In this document: in pieces, positions 1 through 12,252 of the stretch
Numbering within the stretch: the stretch's first letter is position 1
How the letters are laid out: every line of letters begins with the position of its first letter
Assembly: GCA_021014325.1 (NCBI GenBank)
Contig: CM037467.1
Coordinates: 12,042,773-12,106,772 of the forward strand
Origin: Plazaster borealis
Lineage: Eukaryota > Echinodermata > Asteroidea > Forcipulatida > Labidiasteridae
Direction: 5' to 3'
Length of the DNA stretch: 64,000 nucleotides
Program-made: the position numbers and the translations under genes
Notes under the pieces: generated by a model
Told to the model about the DNA's origin: nothing
Databases searched by the model: none
The model's input: the letters and a program-made list of their open reading frames with translations, nothing else

Positions 1-3000
1 AGCCACCAGGGCCACAAGTTCAACCAATGGTGAGTATTGAATATTCACAGTAAAGCAATCACTCTGGTTAACAGCTAAATGGGTAGCCCCATTGGGGAGG
101 GGAAAATAAATTATAAACAAACTTTATTCACCATTATTGATCTTTGACAATTTTTTTAATTGTTTTTTATTTTAATAAGATTGTATTTTGGTCTCATTTT
201 CTGTTGCATCTTGCCATTAAGAAGCCAATGTCATTTCCTGATTCCAAGTGGTGGCCATTTTGAAAAAAGCTGGCAACCATCTTGAAAAATAGCCCAGCCG
301 GTTGTCTTGAAAAATGTGTCGGGCAGCCATTTAAAAAAAGAACAGGCCCTCCTTTTTTTTCAAAAACGCAGGACGCTATGTTTCTGGGTTTTTTGGCCGT
401 AGTAATTTTACTGAGGCTGATATAGTAACCTACCAGGGCTACCATCTGGATCACACCTGAATCTGTGCCACCAATATTTGTTGTTCCTTGGCAGGCCTGG
501 AAATACATGAAGGCCATGGCCTCTGTTGCCCCTGGTCTTGGCCATGGTGCCGCTTCACCTGGACTTAATGATTTTCCAATGGAAGTGCCCTTTGCAAAAT
601 GAAAATGGCCTTGCCCTCTCAAAGATGAAATTCCAGGCCTGTCTTATTTGTAGACGGGCAAAGCCATTTTTGTTAGTAGTAAAAATCAGTAAACAGCAAT
701 TCAGTTAAAAAATCTAAAATGTCTGAATTGTTTTTGAGGCACCAAGGTTCAGCATCTGCATGAAGAAAAATGTGCAGATAGGCTTGAGGTTAACTCCAAA
801 AAAAATTGAGATTTTATTTTAAGTTTTTTTCTCAAATTTTGATCTTTTAATCAACACTGGTTTCTCATGCAAAACTTCTTGATAAGGTAAAGAATGAATT
901 ATGGTTTAGATAAAACCCAAATGGTACCATTTCCTTCAAAATCTCATTCAGGAAGTTGTGTGACTTTGTAGGATTTGGGCCTGCAGGCATGATTTATTTT
1001 TAAGTTATTTTGGGTTTTGAGTTGTCATTGAGTGGATAATTTTGGAGGGTTATCAGCAGAAGATCTACGAGTGGATTAAGGTTGTCAGTTCCAGATTTTG
1101 TTAATCTTTGTTAATCTTTGTCATTTACCCTTTAGTTTGATCCATCAATGCCACCCCCAATCTCAGCATCATCCCATCATCAGGGACAGCACCAGACCCC
1201 TACTAGACCCCAGCAGGGTGCCTTCACTCTCCCAGGGTCACCACCGCAGCACCAAGCCCTGGGAACCTCGGCTTACCAACCTATACGCCCTCACTGGTTC
1301 TACTGCAAGGAGTACGAGAGGGGAGAGATATGGTGTCCCTTCAGCATCATTGACTCCCTCAAGCTGGAGGAGGCTTTTCATGCCTGTAAGTCCGGCGAAT
1401 GTTTGTCTGGTTTCTTGACCACCATCTGAAAAACACTGTGTTAAATGTGACGGTACACATGAGGCACCAGGCTAGTCTTGAACCGAGCCTCATTTTGATG
1501 TCATATGTTTACTGTACAAGAAACAAAACATGGCTTGTTTTTTGTAATGTTTGTTTCAATGAAAAAAATATATATTGAAACTTACAACCTGTTATTAAGG
1601 ATTATGTTTAAACAAACTGAACCGGGAAAAAGAGGGTTAAAAATGCTTTCATTTCTAACAACTGTGCCCTCTGAACTCGTTCTTGTTCTCATAGATCAAA
1701 CTAATCCAAATGAGGACATTATAATTTCCACCAATGGAGGGCGTTTTGACGTGAGCATGCAGCAGCGTATTCGCCAGCCCATCTACTGGGAAGAGAGTCC
1801 CTCTAGTGTCCGACGATGCACATGGTTCTACAAGAGTGACGGAGAGAACAGGTTCCTACCATATGAGGAAGGATTGGCGGATAGGCTTGAGGTAAACTAC
1901 GCCCACTTTACACAAACTGGCTCCAACTATTACCAGAAGCCCAATGGCAATGCATTAGGGTTTTTCTATTTTTCTTTGAGGATTAATGTAAGAAATGGCG
2001 TGTCGTGGCCGAGCGGTTTAGTGCATCGGACTCAAGTTCTGGTTGCTGAGTCTTGACACTTGTGTCCTTGAGCAAGACACTTAGCTATAATTGCTTCTCA
2101 TCACCCAGGGGTAAATGGGTACCTGTGAGGGCAGAGATGGTTCTTGTGATTGATTTAGCTTTGTGCACTACATATTTGGCAGCACAGGCTGTATACTCCC
2201 TAAGGAGCTGAGATGGTTTAAGGAATGAAACATATGGCCCAGTGACCAGGGGTAATAATGTTTGAAGCACAATGATCATTCTTTGGAATTACGCTATGTA
2301 AGAGTCGATATTATTATTAAATATTTAATTATTGGATTTGTCAAAAAGACCTGTCCAGGCATGATGCCTTCGTTTTTGAAAGAGCAAAAAGCACCAAGGC
2401 GTTTTTCTCCTTGGTAAAACTTAAAAGAGGAAAATGAGGAAATTATAAATGTCTATTGGAACATTTCAAGGGGCACCAAGGCAATGACCAGGGGAAAAGT
2501 GGAGATTGAATCCTCCATATCCCTACCCCTGGTTTGATTATCTCATAAATATTTATGACCTTTGAATATGTATGAGCTGTAAATCGATCTCCATTATTTC
2601 CCCCTGGCAGGAAGAATACAAGTCGGCCATCTTGAACAACGTGTGGCATAAGAGGCTAGAGTTCTCCGATGGGGAGACCATCGTCATGCATAACCCTAAC
2701 GTCATTGTCCACTTCCGGCCGTCGTCCAAGCCGGATGACTTTGGAACGTCCCCCGATGGTCAGATGAGACCGAGGGTGGTCAAGAGGGGTATTGATGATA
2801 TGGAGAATATTGACCAAGGTACACTTGCCCCCCCCCTAAAGAAGTTTTTAGAAATGGAAACTGAACTTTTCCCTAAAAAAAAAGAAGGATTGCACTCGAA
2901 TGTATTTTTGAACGCTAGGTGGCAGCAGACTTATCAGGTAAATTTCCATTGTTTACGTAGCTCTGAGAACACATTACTGAGAACAATGGATTTACCTGGT

Positions 3001-6000
3001 AAGTCTGCTGCCACCTAGCATCCCAAAAGTCCCCCATTGGAAATTCAGCGTGCTTCGGCCAAACTTGCAAAATTTTGGTCCAAAGTGTCCCCGAGTTTTG
3101 ATTAACCCTGTTGTCTTTTGTTATTTACCTTTTGACTGTATTTTTCTATTTTTTTAATGTATTTTGTTATTAGTGTAAACAAAAGAAAAATTTAATCCTT
3201 TAAAAATGACCATGTTTTCATTTTTACTTATCTGTCTCTCAGGTGAACCCAACAAAGTTGACCACCTGGTTTTTGTCATTCACGGTATCGGACCAGTTTG
3301 TGATCTACGCTTCAGAAGCATTGTTGAATGCGGTAAGAACAAAATAATTTCTCACTTCTGTCTGCAAAATGTCCCGAATATTCAAAGCAAAGAGGGGGTT
3401 AGGTCCCAGAATTGTGTAGTGGTTTTTTTTGAGGGCCTGAAAATATTTGTCACTTAGATACTTTGTGCAAAAATTTGTACAGACATACAGACCTACCCAG
3501 ATCTGAATCCTCTGATTAAGTGGAGCCACCTGTTCTTTGTAGCAGGCTTCCAGATGTCCTGCTGACAGCCTGTGCTAGGTTCTATGGTTTCCAACACCCT
3601 ACCACCTGCCAATCAAACTTTTTGTCTAACTGGGGTGCCAGTATATAATGGAACCTTCCCGCATTTGTGTAATTCCTGGGGTTACTCCCTCACTTAAAGG
3701 TTTTAAAAGTGTTTCACAGAATATAACCAGATTTTAGATTTTTTTTACAGTCAGTTTATGACAAGACCTTGGCTATAACTTGAAGATCTGAAACCTTTTT
3801 GTGTGTATTTCAGTGGATGATTTCCGCTCAGTTTCTCTCAGTCTTCTTCAGTCTCACTTCAAGCATGCTCAAGATGATGGGAGAATTGGACGTATTGAGT
3901 TCCTCCCAGTCTACTGGTATGATGCTCTGCATGGGGACGCAACAGGTGTTGACAGGTATAGGAATTTATCACCCTTTGCCCACCTTTGTCTTATGCCTAG
4001 TATTTGCAATTATATTTCAGGTTCTAATTGCCCTTTCATATAGAGGAAACAGACTATTGTGGTTGTGTCCTCCGAGCCTTGGTTTGGTTACATTGAGTTT
4101 CCTGTGTACCCAATTATAATTCAAGTTCAAATTGGCATTTGATAAAGAGGAACCAGACTATGTTGTCCTTCCAGCCTCTGTTTGGTAACATTAAGTTGAA
4201 TGGATGAAAAACAGGATGGCTGCGCCATGATGAAGATCTGTTGTGGCAGTTGGATCTTGGCTCTTCTAGTATCCACCAAAATCCTTCAGTGTGGTAAATT
4301 TATACCCAACCTTTGGAATCTTGCCAAGCATGGAGTAATTAACCAGTCAAAGTCAAAGTGAACCATTCATAATACATATGCATAACATGGCATTTTGGCT
4401 GGTAACCCACTCTAATGTGATAAACCCGAAAGTCGTCCTCCTCTTCCAACAGACGTTTAAGACGCATCACGTTACCAAGCATCAGCCGGCTTCGTCGTTT
4501 CACCAACGACACCCTTCTAGATATTCTCTTCTACTCCAGCCCTACCTACTCCCAGAAGATTGCCGAGCAAGTCAACTCGGAGATCAACCATCTATATGAG
4601 ATGTTCAAACACCGGAATCCACAGTTCCAGGGTCAAGTGTCTCTCGTCGGTCACAGTTTAGGTGAGCTCGGCTCTCTTTGTGTAATAAAAAGTGGGAAAA
4701 GCACGCCTCAGTTTTACAGAATAATTTAGAAACGAAATTCCTGTCTAAAACTCTTTTGATGAGCACATGATGGAAAACAAAATATCTGGAAATAATCAGT
4801 CATATTTCTCTTGGGTAGTTTACTTGGATCCTTTTGTACTCTAAAACTAAAAATCCAACACCGCATGGTCACTCATCATCTTAACTGTTATACTCTGATT
4901 ATGGTGGTTTGACTGGTCCCATGTAAAGCATAATTAGTTTACTAGTGCAGTCCTCAGTCCAACACCATTCCGTAACTCAACACCCAAACTGTTGGACTCT
5001 GATTATGGTGGTATGCCTGATCCCATGTAAAGCATAATTAGTTTACTAGTGCAGTCCTCAGTCCAACACCATTCAGTAACTCAACACCCAAACTGTTTGG
5101 ACTCTGATTATAGTGGTATGCCTGATCCCATGTAAAGCATAAACAAGTTACTAGTACAGTCTTAAGTCCAACAGAATCAAACAAAAAATGCAGTTGGATT
5201 TTGATGGGTTGGCTTGAGGTGCTTCAGGTTATTAAATAAATATTTTTATTTAAACAATTCATGTGTTTTTGTCAATAGGTTCCTTGATTGCCTTTGATTT
5301 GCTGTCACACCAAGGAGATGCAATCCCCAACCTACCAATGACCGACTCCAATCCAGTTTCGCCTGACCAACCGCTGCCTCAGCCTCTTGACCAATCACAG
5401 CTGACAGCCAATCTGACCAATGAGGAGGTAGAGGAAGAGGTCATGACCCTAGAGAGTTCCTTCGCTCAGTTGGGTCTAACAGAGTTTTTGCCAAAGTTTC
5501 AGGAGGAGCGAGTTGACATGGACAGCTTGGTAAAGAAACTGATTCCATTGTTCATAAAATTGTCTAAACCTTACTCCTACCGTAGCCGATCGAATTCCAA
5601 CACTAAGCAATTACAATTACTCAAGCTCAATGCTTGTGGTGAAAAGTAAGATTTCATGATTTACATTGTGTTAAAAGTGAGAAACAAACTAGTTTACAGA
5701 TTAGAAGACAACCAGGTAAAACACTCATTTCAGGGGTGAGAAATTTCAGACTTTCACCTGAATTCAGAACTTTTTATGTCCGAATGGTGAAAAAAAGTAG
5801 CTGTTATTTTGTTCAAATGTGCAGAAAACATTCTTTCTGATCTACCTCCCTACTGCTGAGGATACTGTTCCTAAAAGCTCCTTGAATTCTATAACTCAAG
5901 GGGTTACCAAAAGGAGGAAAAAACATCATTTTAATAAACCGCCTAAAATGTGGATGTTAGTTTCAGACCTTTTGTCGGCAATGACTTTCACCCCTGCATC

Positions 6001-9000
6001 TTGAAAGAAGTTGTGGATCTGAGACGGACTGATGGGGATGATAAGTCTTGACGTTTTGAACAGCGTGCTCTGTTTGTGCCTCTGCTCATCTTATTCCCCT
6101 GAAGATGAACAGAAAACACACACTGCTCAAAACGTTGAGACTCATCTCGCCTCTGGTTCTTCTCAGAACCACCACTTTCTTTCAAGAAGAAATTATTACA
6201 TGGCTGTTACTTGTGATGAAGTTGGAATGACAGGCTATTATGAAGAAAAAAAATTTAAGGGAGCCAGTTATTAAGGAAACTGACTCATTATGCTCCCTAA
6301 ACTGTTCTCAGATAAAAACAATTTCTCTGGGTTTGTGATTTTTGTTCAGCTGATGTGTAGTAACTCAGACTTAAAGGAGATGGGACTACCGATGGGACCG
6401 AGAAAGAAACTTGGAGGTTTCTTGAGTGAACAAGCCACCAGAGAGGTACATAGTAAAACTTCAATATAACTGCAGTTTAAAATTGACTTTGTCATTTTCA
6501 TCAGACTGAGTGTATTTAAAAGCTTCAACGGGGAGCATTTTATGTTATTTGTTTCTGTGAAGCCAAGGAATCATCAAACATACCAAGCCCTGTAGTCTGT
6601 AGGCAGGACAACAAATGAATAAAAAATGGAGAGGACTTTGAAGAAATGCTTAGGGAGTGTCTCAAAAGTGAGGCACGTTCCAGGCGCAAAGGAACGTTCC
6701 TGTAGGCATATGCCTGCAATCCAGTGGACTGCCAGAATGTTCCGCTGGACCGTGACATTGTGCCGCACTATAGGAACGATCCTACAGGAGAGAACATGCA
6801 CATTAGCATTTTGGACATTCTAATGGAGCATTCCGGCGGTCCAACGGATCGGTCCATTTACGCCAACTGGAATACTGAACCGATCCAATTAGAACATTCC
6901 TACCGTTCAGACTTTTGAGATGTTCCCTTAGTCTTAAACATGGAAGGAAATCTCACCAAATCAAATGTTGGACTCTTGTCGAAGATGAGATTCAAACTAT
7001 CGCTCACAAAGGTGAATAGGAAATACCACTTTGTTACCAGGCATTTCTGATAAAGGAAATACAATTTTGTTACCAGACAGACATCAGGGATAGAGAAGGT
7101 AGCACCACAGGTATTTAAGTCTTTGGATGTATTTTTTTCTTCTTCTTCTAATAGGAGAAGAGCAGAAAGGCCAAGGAGGAGCGGTTGCGAGCAGAGGCAG
7201 AGAGAGCGACACGTGAAGCCCTTGAGCAAGAGAGGCAGGAGGCCTTGTCGGCAGCAGCTCTGGACTTCTCTTCCCACTCTGTGCACGTTGATTATGAACC
7301 AGGATCAGAAGGTAAACATGGTTTTCACCATCTTGTCTTTCTTTCATGTGAATCTACTTAACCAAAGTGAGGCTGGGAGGCCAATATAGTCTGGTCCCTT
7401 TTTGAGAACTAGTACTCGATATTGCAGTTGCAGAACGGGAGCTTGACAAGACTGTATTAGCCTGAAAAGGGTCTGTAGACCAATTCATTGAAGTTCAATT
7501 TCATATGACCTTTTATTACCAGTATTTTCTGCCGTTACTGTAACACTTTGTTTTTCTTGCATAGGCATGCATAAAAGATGTCTCAGGGCTTGAAATCGGG
7601 AGAAAAAATCACTAGACTTATAGCGCAAAATTGTGTCTTTACAAGACCAGAATCAAAATGAGAAAAAAACAATCCACAAACTGTTTTCATTTGAACAATC
7701 ACTAGAGAAGATTTATATCATTCTTATTTGTAAGTATACTTGAAAACTCATCAAATTCAAAGTCAACATTTGTTTTTTAAAGTTATTTATTCAATTTAAA
7801 AAACACAAGACCCTTGGACTTGTCCGGTCGTGAGTTTATTGTTTGGACGCTAAAATCACTGACCTCTGGCCTTCCGTCCAATGTAAATTTTGAGCTCTGT
7901 GTCTTATTGTCTGTTTGATCCTATACAGGTGTTGGTCAACCTCTCGTCAAGTACTCACAGCTCGATTTTAAGCCTCAGTGTTTCTTCGCCGTTGGGTCCC
8001 CCATCGGAATGTTCCTCACAGTCAGAGGGGTGAGCCGATTTGGGGAGGAGTACAAATTACCAACATGTGACGGATTCTTCAACATTTTCCACCCAGTAAG
8101 TTACCTTTCCTTAGAACTGATTTGTTTATGGGCAGTGGTACCTAGAAAGGTGAATAGGAGGGCAATCAAACACTGATTGTATTTATTATCACATTTTAGT
8201 CTTGACTAGACGATCCTCGGAGCTTGACATAGAAGTGCCAATGGAGGACTTTTGGGATGCTAGGTGGCAGCAGACTTACCAGGTAAATCTATTGTTCTCG
8301 GTAACGTGCTCAGAACTTCGTAAAAAATGGAAATTTACCTGGTAAGTCTGCTGCCACCTAGCGTTCCAAAGTCTTTCATTCCACTTTGCAGTTAACAACC
8401 TCACATGGTCTACATTTTTCTATCACTTTCTTCTCACCAACACCCACCCATACTTTCCTTTCCAGTTTGATCCAGTAGCCTACAGAATTGAGCCTTTAGT
8501 TCACCCTAGCATGGCGGATGTCAAACCTTTCTTGATGCCTCATCATAAAGGACGCAAACGATTTCACCTTGGTAAGTGAGATTTCTCCTTCTGTTCCAGA
8601 GATTTTCCTGTAGCTCATAGAAACCTTTGAAGGTGTGGAGATCCATCATTGCCTTTTCAACTGGAAGTTTGTTATTTTTGCAGAATTTTACTTTTTTCCC
8701 CGATATTTTGTTTGTGTTAAGTATACTTATTTCTGTGATTCCATCAAGTCCACGGAAAGAATACTGCATGAAAATAAAGTTTTTCGTCATAGCTAAAAAT
8801 CCTAGACGGTACCTCCATAAGATGTTTTCCTTCCCACTCTGTATATCCCAGAACTCAAGGAGAGCTTGACAACTTTTGGCGCCGATCTCAAACGCAACCT
8901 GATTGATTCCATGAAGAAGACTTGGAACTCCATCCAAGAGTTTGCTCTTGCCCACCGCAGCGAGTCGGTGCCAGCCGTCACGCCGGAGGAGATGGAGGAG

Positions 9001-11548
9001 GTTGCCGAGAAGCTGAGTATGGAGGAGATGAAGAGACGGGAAAAGGAGAGGGAAGGGACGTCTGTGAGGGATCAAGGTGAGTTTGAGAAAGGCGATAGTA
9101 TTCTTTGAGACAATGGCCGAGCGGTCTAGTGCATCGGATTCAAGTTCTACGATGTCAGGCCTGGAATTTCATCTTCGAGAGGGCAAGGCCATTTTAAGTT
9201 TGCAAAGGGCACTTCTATTGGAAAATCTTAAAGTCTATGGGAAACTTTTGAAGGGGCACCAAGGCCAAGATCAGGGGCAACAGAGACCATGGCCTCCGTA
9301 GCCTCTGTGTAATTCCAGGCTTGGGGTGTGAGGGTTTGAATCCCCGCACTATGCTGACAAGGCCATCAGAAATTGAGTCTGATGTGATAGACAGCTCATG
9401 TATTTTCTCAAAGAATCCTATTGCCTTGAATCCATGACATTTGTGTCCTTAAGGAAGACACATTTAACCATAAATTGCTTCTCTTAATCCAGGTGTATAA
9501 ATGGGAACCTGCGAGGGCTGAAACGGTAGTATGTTGGAATAAAAAATAAAAAAACTTGAGGTTGTATTCTTCCTAGGAAGTTGAGAAAGTTTGTGGATCG
9601 GTTAAAAATTGCCTGATGAACAGGAATAATGTTGTAAAGCGCCTTGATCTAGCTACTAGCATACGTGAGCTTTCCCGGTCATGGGTTTGAATCCCAGTCA
9701 TGACACTTGTGTCCTTGAGAAAAACGCTACCATAAGTTGCTTCTCTTAACCCAGGTGTATATATCGGAACGTGCAAGGACTGAGACAGTATAATGTGGGA
9801 TTAACCCTGTGGTGATTATATAAGCAGCTTGGGGTTGTATGCTCCCAAAGAGTTGAGAAAGTTTGAGGATTGGTTTGTGGTGCATGCCTGATGAACAGGG
9901 AGGATGTTGTAAGGGGTCTTGATAATGGGCCTTGTAAAAAGAAACCGCATAATAGCGTCTTGTGATAAGACTAGCTTGGGTCAAGCTTTCACATCCATAA
10001 CTCCAAACTGTTTATTTATTTATTTATTTCTGCAATCAACAGACTTTGAGCTGCGCCTTGGTCAGCTGAATAGCGGAAGAAGGATAGACTATGTCCTTCA
10101 AGAAGCACCACTTGAAAGCTTCAACGAATACCTCTTTGCACTGGGAAGCCACGCTTGCTACTGGTAAGATACCACCGGCCGATTCAACATTTTGAATCAA
10201 CACATTTTTATATCCTTAAAGGCATCGTACACGTTTTGTAATGACTCTGATAATTAATGGCAATAAAAACTTACTTGGTAAGAAGTACAGCAGCTTTGGA
10301 TATTATAATGCATTTTGAGACACTAGTCAGTTCGAAGTACTGGGGTTATGTAAAAATTTATCACTTTTTATCCCCCAAAACATTTGAATCTGAGAAGCGT
10401 ACGCGTAACGCTTCTCAGAGTATTTATTCCAGTGCAGATTATTCTTCCTGCGTGGACATAACCGCTCCAGATTTTTGGCAATATCTCATAAACTCTACCA
10501 CCTTTTGAAATGAAATTTTCACAGGGTAGTTTTATGGTATATATTTACAACTATATAGGTTTGAAACAAACAATAGGCTCCAATTACCAAATGTGTACGA
10601 TGCCTTTAACGAGGTTGTAACTTTGTTAAATATTGTACAAACATTGAATGCATTTGAGTGAATTGTCAGAGGATATAATCATGAGGTGGGTGTACACCGT
10701 GTCTTTAAATGCATTTTGACTCCCAAAATGGGCAGACCATGGGCAGACAGGTGTGACGTCAGCGCAAGAGGTCAATATGCTTGAAAGTTCCTGCAACAGG
10801 TAGCGGTGCGGGCCTCTGCCATAAGATGCCAGCAGGGATAGGCCGATGTAATAAGTAACTATTAGTTCACTGTTGGCGGGACAGACGTATCCCCATACTT
10901 TTGTTTGGGCACTGGCCTGGTGACCAGTCTTTTTTCTTTGTCTTTTTCTTCCATTCGGTGCTTTTTAACATGTGTTCTGCGCCTTTGATCATTTTGTATG
11001 TAAGGGGCGCAATGTAAATTTTATATATTATTATTATTATTATTAAGAGTAGAAAACACAAAACTGGGGTCTCTGCCATAAGAGTAGAAAACACAAAACT
11101 GGGGACTGAGCTTACAATAAGTACAAACTATGAAAGTCTTGCGTGTATTCCAACATTGGGCCCCGTTAAAGTGGGTGATTTTGTTTCCGTCTCACATTAA
11201 AGGGGCTGTGTCGTCATGATCAAAGCAGGGATGTGGCTGTACATGGAATTATGAACTCTCACCCAGTTACATCAAGAACAGGCGCTCTCCTTAGATATCA
11301 TATGGAGGGAGGGCGCTTTGATCATGATGAGGACACAGCCCCTTTAATGCAAGGATTATATGGGAACCCCAAAAATATTTGAAAATACAAAATATTAAAT
11401 TTAACTTTTCAATTTATACAGGGACTCTGAGGACACTGTACTTCTTATACTCAAGGAGGTCTACGCCTTGCATGGAGTTTTTCCTCTTGTACACGGTCCA
11501 AAGCAGGACTCCACACCAGCAACCCCAGTCACGCCGTTAATTCTTTAG
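1..11548 (+). CDS. SEC23IP: SEC23-interacting protein (SEC23IP/DDHD2 family phospholipase), 3' portion, 15 exons
   Basis: Exons: 1-29 (partial), 1136-1385, 1695-1891, 2611-2818, 3243-3332, 3814-3955, 4453-4661, 5279-5529, 6350-6445, 7155-7311, 7929-8095, 8466-8571, 8852-9076, 10043-10163, 11422-11548 (stop TAG). All introns are GT-AG, and phases give one open frame of 790 visible codons. Order: proline-rich stretch; WWE domain ([24 protein letters not shown]); [20 protein letters not shown] block; lipase motif GHSLG with nucleophile Ser at about visible residue 373, split by an intron; SAM domain at about 420-490 ([12 protein letters not shown]); charged helix [22 protein letters not shown] domain from about 545 ([30 protein letters not shown]). 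The family (iPLA1/PA-PLA1) binds phosphoinositides through SAM-DDHD and acts at ER exit sites or Golgi; SEC23IP binds COPII SEC23. The [13 protein letters not shown] spacing, the EFALAH helix and the proline-rich upstream part favour SEC23IP over DDHD2. The start codon is upstream of the window. Confidence 0.93.
493..640 (+). mobile_element. Short MITE, about 148 bp, with AGGCCTGGAAT ends
   Basis: It begins AGGCCTGGAA and ends TTCCAGGCCT, which are inverted termini. An inverted homologous copy is at 9157-9321: both carry the GGCCATGGCCTC/GCCCCTGGTCTTGGCCATGGTGCC segment and the GGGCACTTCTATTGGAAAAT segment in opposite orientations. It sits in the first intron visible for SEC23IP. No coding capacity. 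Confidence 0.7.
2000..2330 (+). mobile_element. tRNA-derived SINE copy, Leu-tRNA-like head
   Basis: GTGTCGTGGCCGAGCGGTTT resembles the 5' half and A box of a class II (leucine-like) tRNA. The body (GACACTTGTGTCCTTGAGCA, GGTGTATAAATGGG-like, AGTTGAGA-like segments) recurs at about 9110-9650 and 9660-9965. It ends in an ATTATTATTAA tail. It lies in an intron of SEC23IP and contains no full tRNA, so it is not a tRNA gene. Confidence 0.65.
2913..3020 (+). mobile_element. Palindromic hairpin MITE, about 105 bp (copy 1)
   Basis: It begins CGCTAGGTGGCAGCAGACTT and ends with its near-perfect reverse complement (AAGTCTGCTGCCACCTAGC). A close copy is at 8259-8362, also in a SEC23IP intron. Each end carries splice-like sequences (GCAGCAG, CAG|GTAAAT, CTG|GTAAGT). 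Confidence 0.85.
4893..5170 (+). repeat. Tandem repeat, about 105-bp unit, about 2.6 copies
   Basis: Units beginning CTCTGATTATGGTGGT start near 4893, 4997 and 5102. They share CCCATGTAAAGCATAA and CAGTCCTCAGTCCAACACCA. The array lies in the SEC23IP intron downstream of the GHSLG half-site exon. Confidence 0.85.
8259..8362 (+). mobile_element. Palindromic hairpin MITE (copy 2)
   Basis: Same element as 2913-3020: GCTAGGTGGCAGCAGACTTA at one end and its inverse TAAGTCTGCTGCCACCTAGC at the other, with a diverged central loop. It lies between the exons ending at 8095 and starting at 8466. Confidence 0.85.
9109..9655 (+). mobile_element. tRNA-derived SINE copy interrupted by a MITE
   Basis: The head GACAATGGCCGAGCGGTCTA matches the SINE at 2000. 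It is interrupted at about 9157 by a MITE and resumes after 9321 with a B-box-like GGGTTTGAATCCCC. The body continues with TTGTGTCCTTAAGGAAGACA and ends near TGTAAAGCGCCTTGATCTAG. It is intronic in SEC23IP. Confidence 0.65.
9157..9321 (-). mobile_element. MITE inserted inside a SINE
   Basis: Starts AGGCCTGGAATTTCATCTTC and ends GTGTAATTCCAGGCT. It is an inverted copy of the element at 493-640 and splits the tRNA-like head of the surrounding SINE between its A-box and B-box parts. Confidence 0.7.
9660..9965 (+). mobile_element. 5'-truncated SINE copy
   Basis: B-box-like GGGTTTGAATCCCAGTC, then GACACTTGTGTCCTTGAGAA and a body closely similar to the neighbouring SINE at 9109-9655, arranged in tandem with it. 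Intronic in SEC23IP. Confidence 0.6.
10216..10609 (+). mobile_element. MITE, about 390 bp, AAAGGCATCGTACACG family (intronic copy)
   Basis: Begins TTAAAGGCATCGTACACG and ends ACGATGCCTTTAA, which are inverted termini. Internal segments (CTTACTTGGTAAGAAGTACA, CGTGGACATAACCGCTCC, CCACCTTTTGAAATGAAATT) recur in inverted order in the 3' UTR copy at 11892-12252. It lies in the last intron of SEC23IP. Confidence 0.75.
11194..11349 (+). mobile_element. Palindromic MITE, about 156 bp
   Basis: Starts CATTAAAGGGGCTGTGTCGT and ends GACACAGCCCCTTTAATG. The inner arms (ATGATCAAAGC / GCTTTGATCAT) also pair. It lies in the last intron of SEC23IP. Confidence 0.8.
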
Positions 11549-11891
11549 AAAGTTTCCTCATCAACGATAGTAGCATTCAATATCATCCACTGTGGTTTTG
11601 AATGATAGATAAACTAAGCCAGCCTGCAGTTTGATATCATGTGTACAGTACACAGTTAGTTCTGTGCACAGCTTGTGCCACCAAACACAACCCCTGCAAT
11701 TGAATGGTTTCAAATGGCTAGCTAACTCGCTGGAAAATGTTAACCAGGTGTAAGAAGGTCAAGCAAGAATCTCTGGTGAGGAGCTTTAAGAAATTTGTTC
11801 CAGATCTTAATGCAGAAAGCTGTAAATAGTATCATGGAGATTGTTAAAAGCTTTGCCAAATTGTGTGGGCTGTCACAAGATTTTGAGCTAC

Positions 11892-12252
11892 TTAAAGGGA
11901 AAGTATACCTTTGGTTTTTGGAACCGCTCGATTGTCTTAATCCGCTATATAAATGTAGATATACAATCAAACTACCTGTGAAAATTTCATTTCAAAAGGT
12001 GGTAGCGTTTTTGAGATATTGCCGAAAATCTGGAGCGGTTTTGTCCACGCAGGAAGAATAATTGGAATGCACATTTTGAAGATTCAAATTTGTTTTGTAG
12101 GGATAAAAACTGATATCTTTTTCCATAACCACATTACTTAGGAGTGAAATGGTTCTCAAAGTGCTTAAAACTATCGTAAGCTGCTGTACTTCTTACCAAG
12201 TAGGTTTTTTTGCCATTAATTTTGAGAGTGATTATCGAGCATATACCTTCCC
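11892..12252 (-). mobile_element. MITE copy in SEC23IP 3' UTR, inverted relative to 10216-10609
   Basis: Contains AATTTCATTTCAAAAGGTGG, GGAGCGGTTTTGTCCACGCA and CTGTACTTCTTACCAAGTA, the reverse complements of segments in the 10216-10609 copy. Its ends are CTTAAAGGGAAAGTATACCT and ATATACCTTCCCTATA. Part of the same family is visible at about 35005-35130. Confidence 0.7.

Noticed and set aside
194..622. 142-codon open frame on the minus strand
   Set aside because: Largely overlaps the MITE at 493-640 and related repeats, within a SEC23IP intron; no family similarity.
1505..2056. Read-through protein continuing past the WWE exon into the intron
   Set aside because: The donor GAG|GTAAAC after 1891 joins in phase to 2611 and restores the conserved family sequence; the extension runs into a SINE.
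2000..2075. Possible tRNA-Leu gene
   Set aside because: Only the A-box half is tRNA-like; the sequence then runs into a SINE body repeated at 9109 and 9660, with no complete acceptor or T arm.
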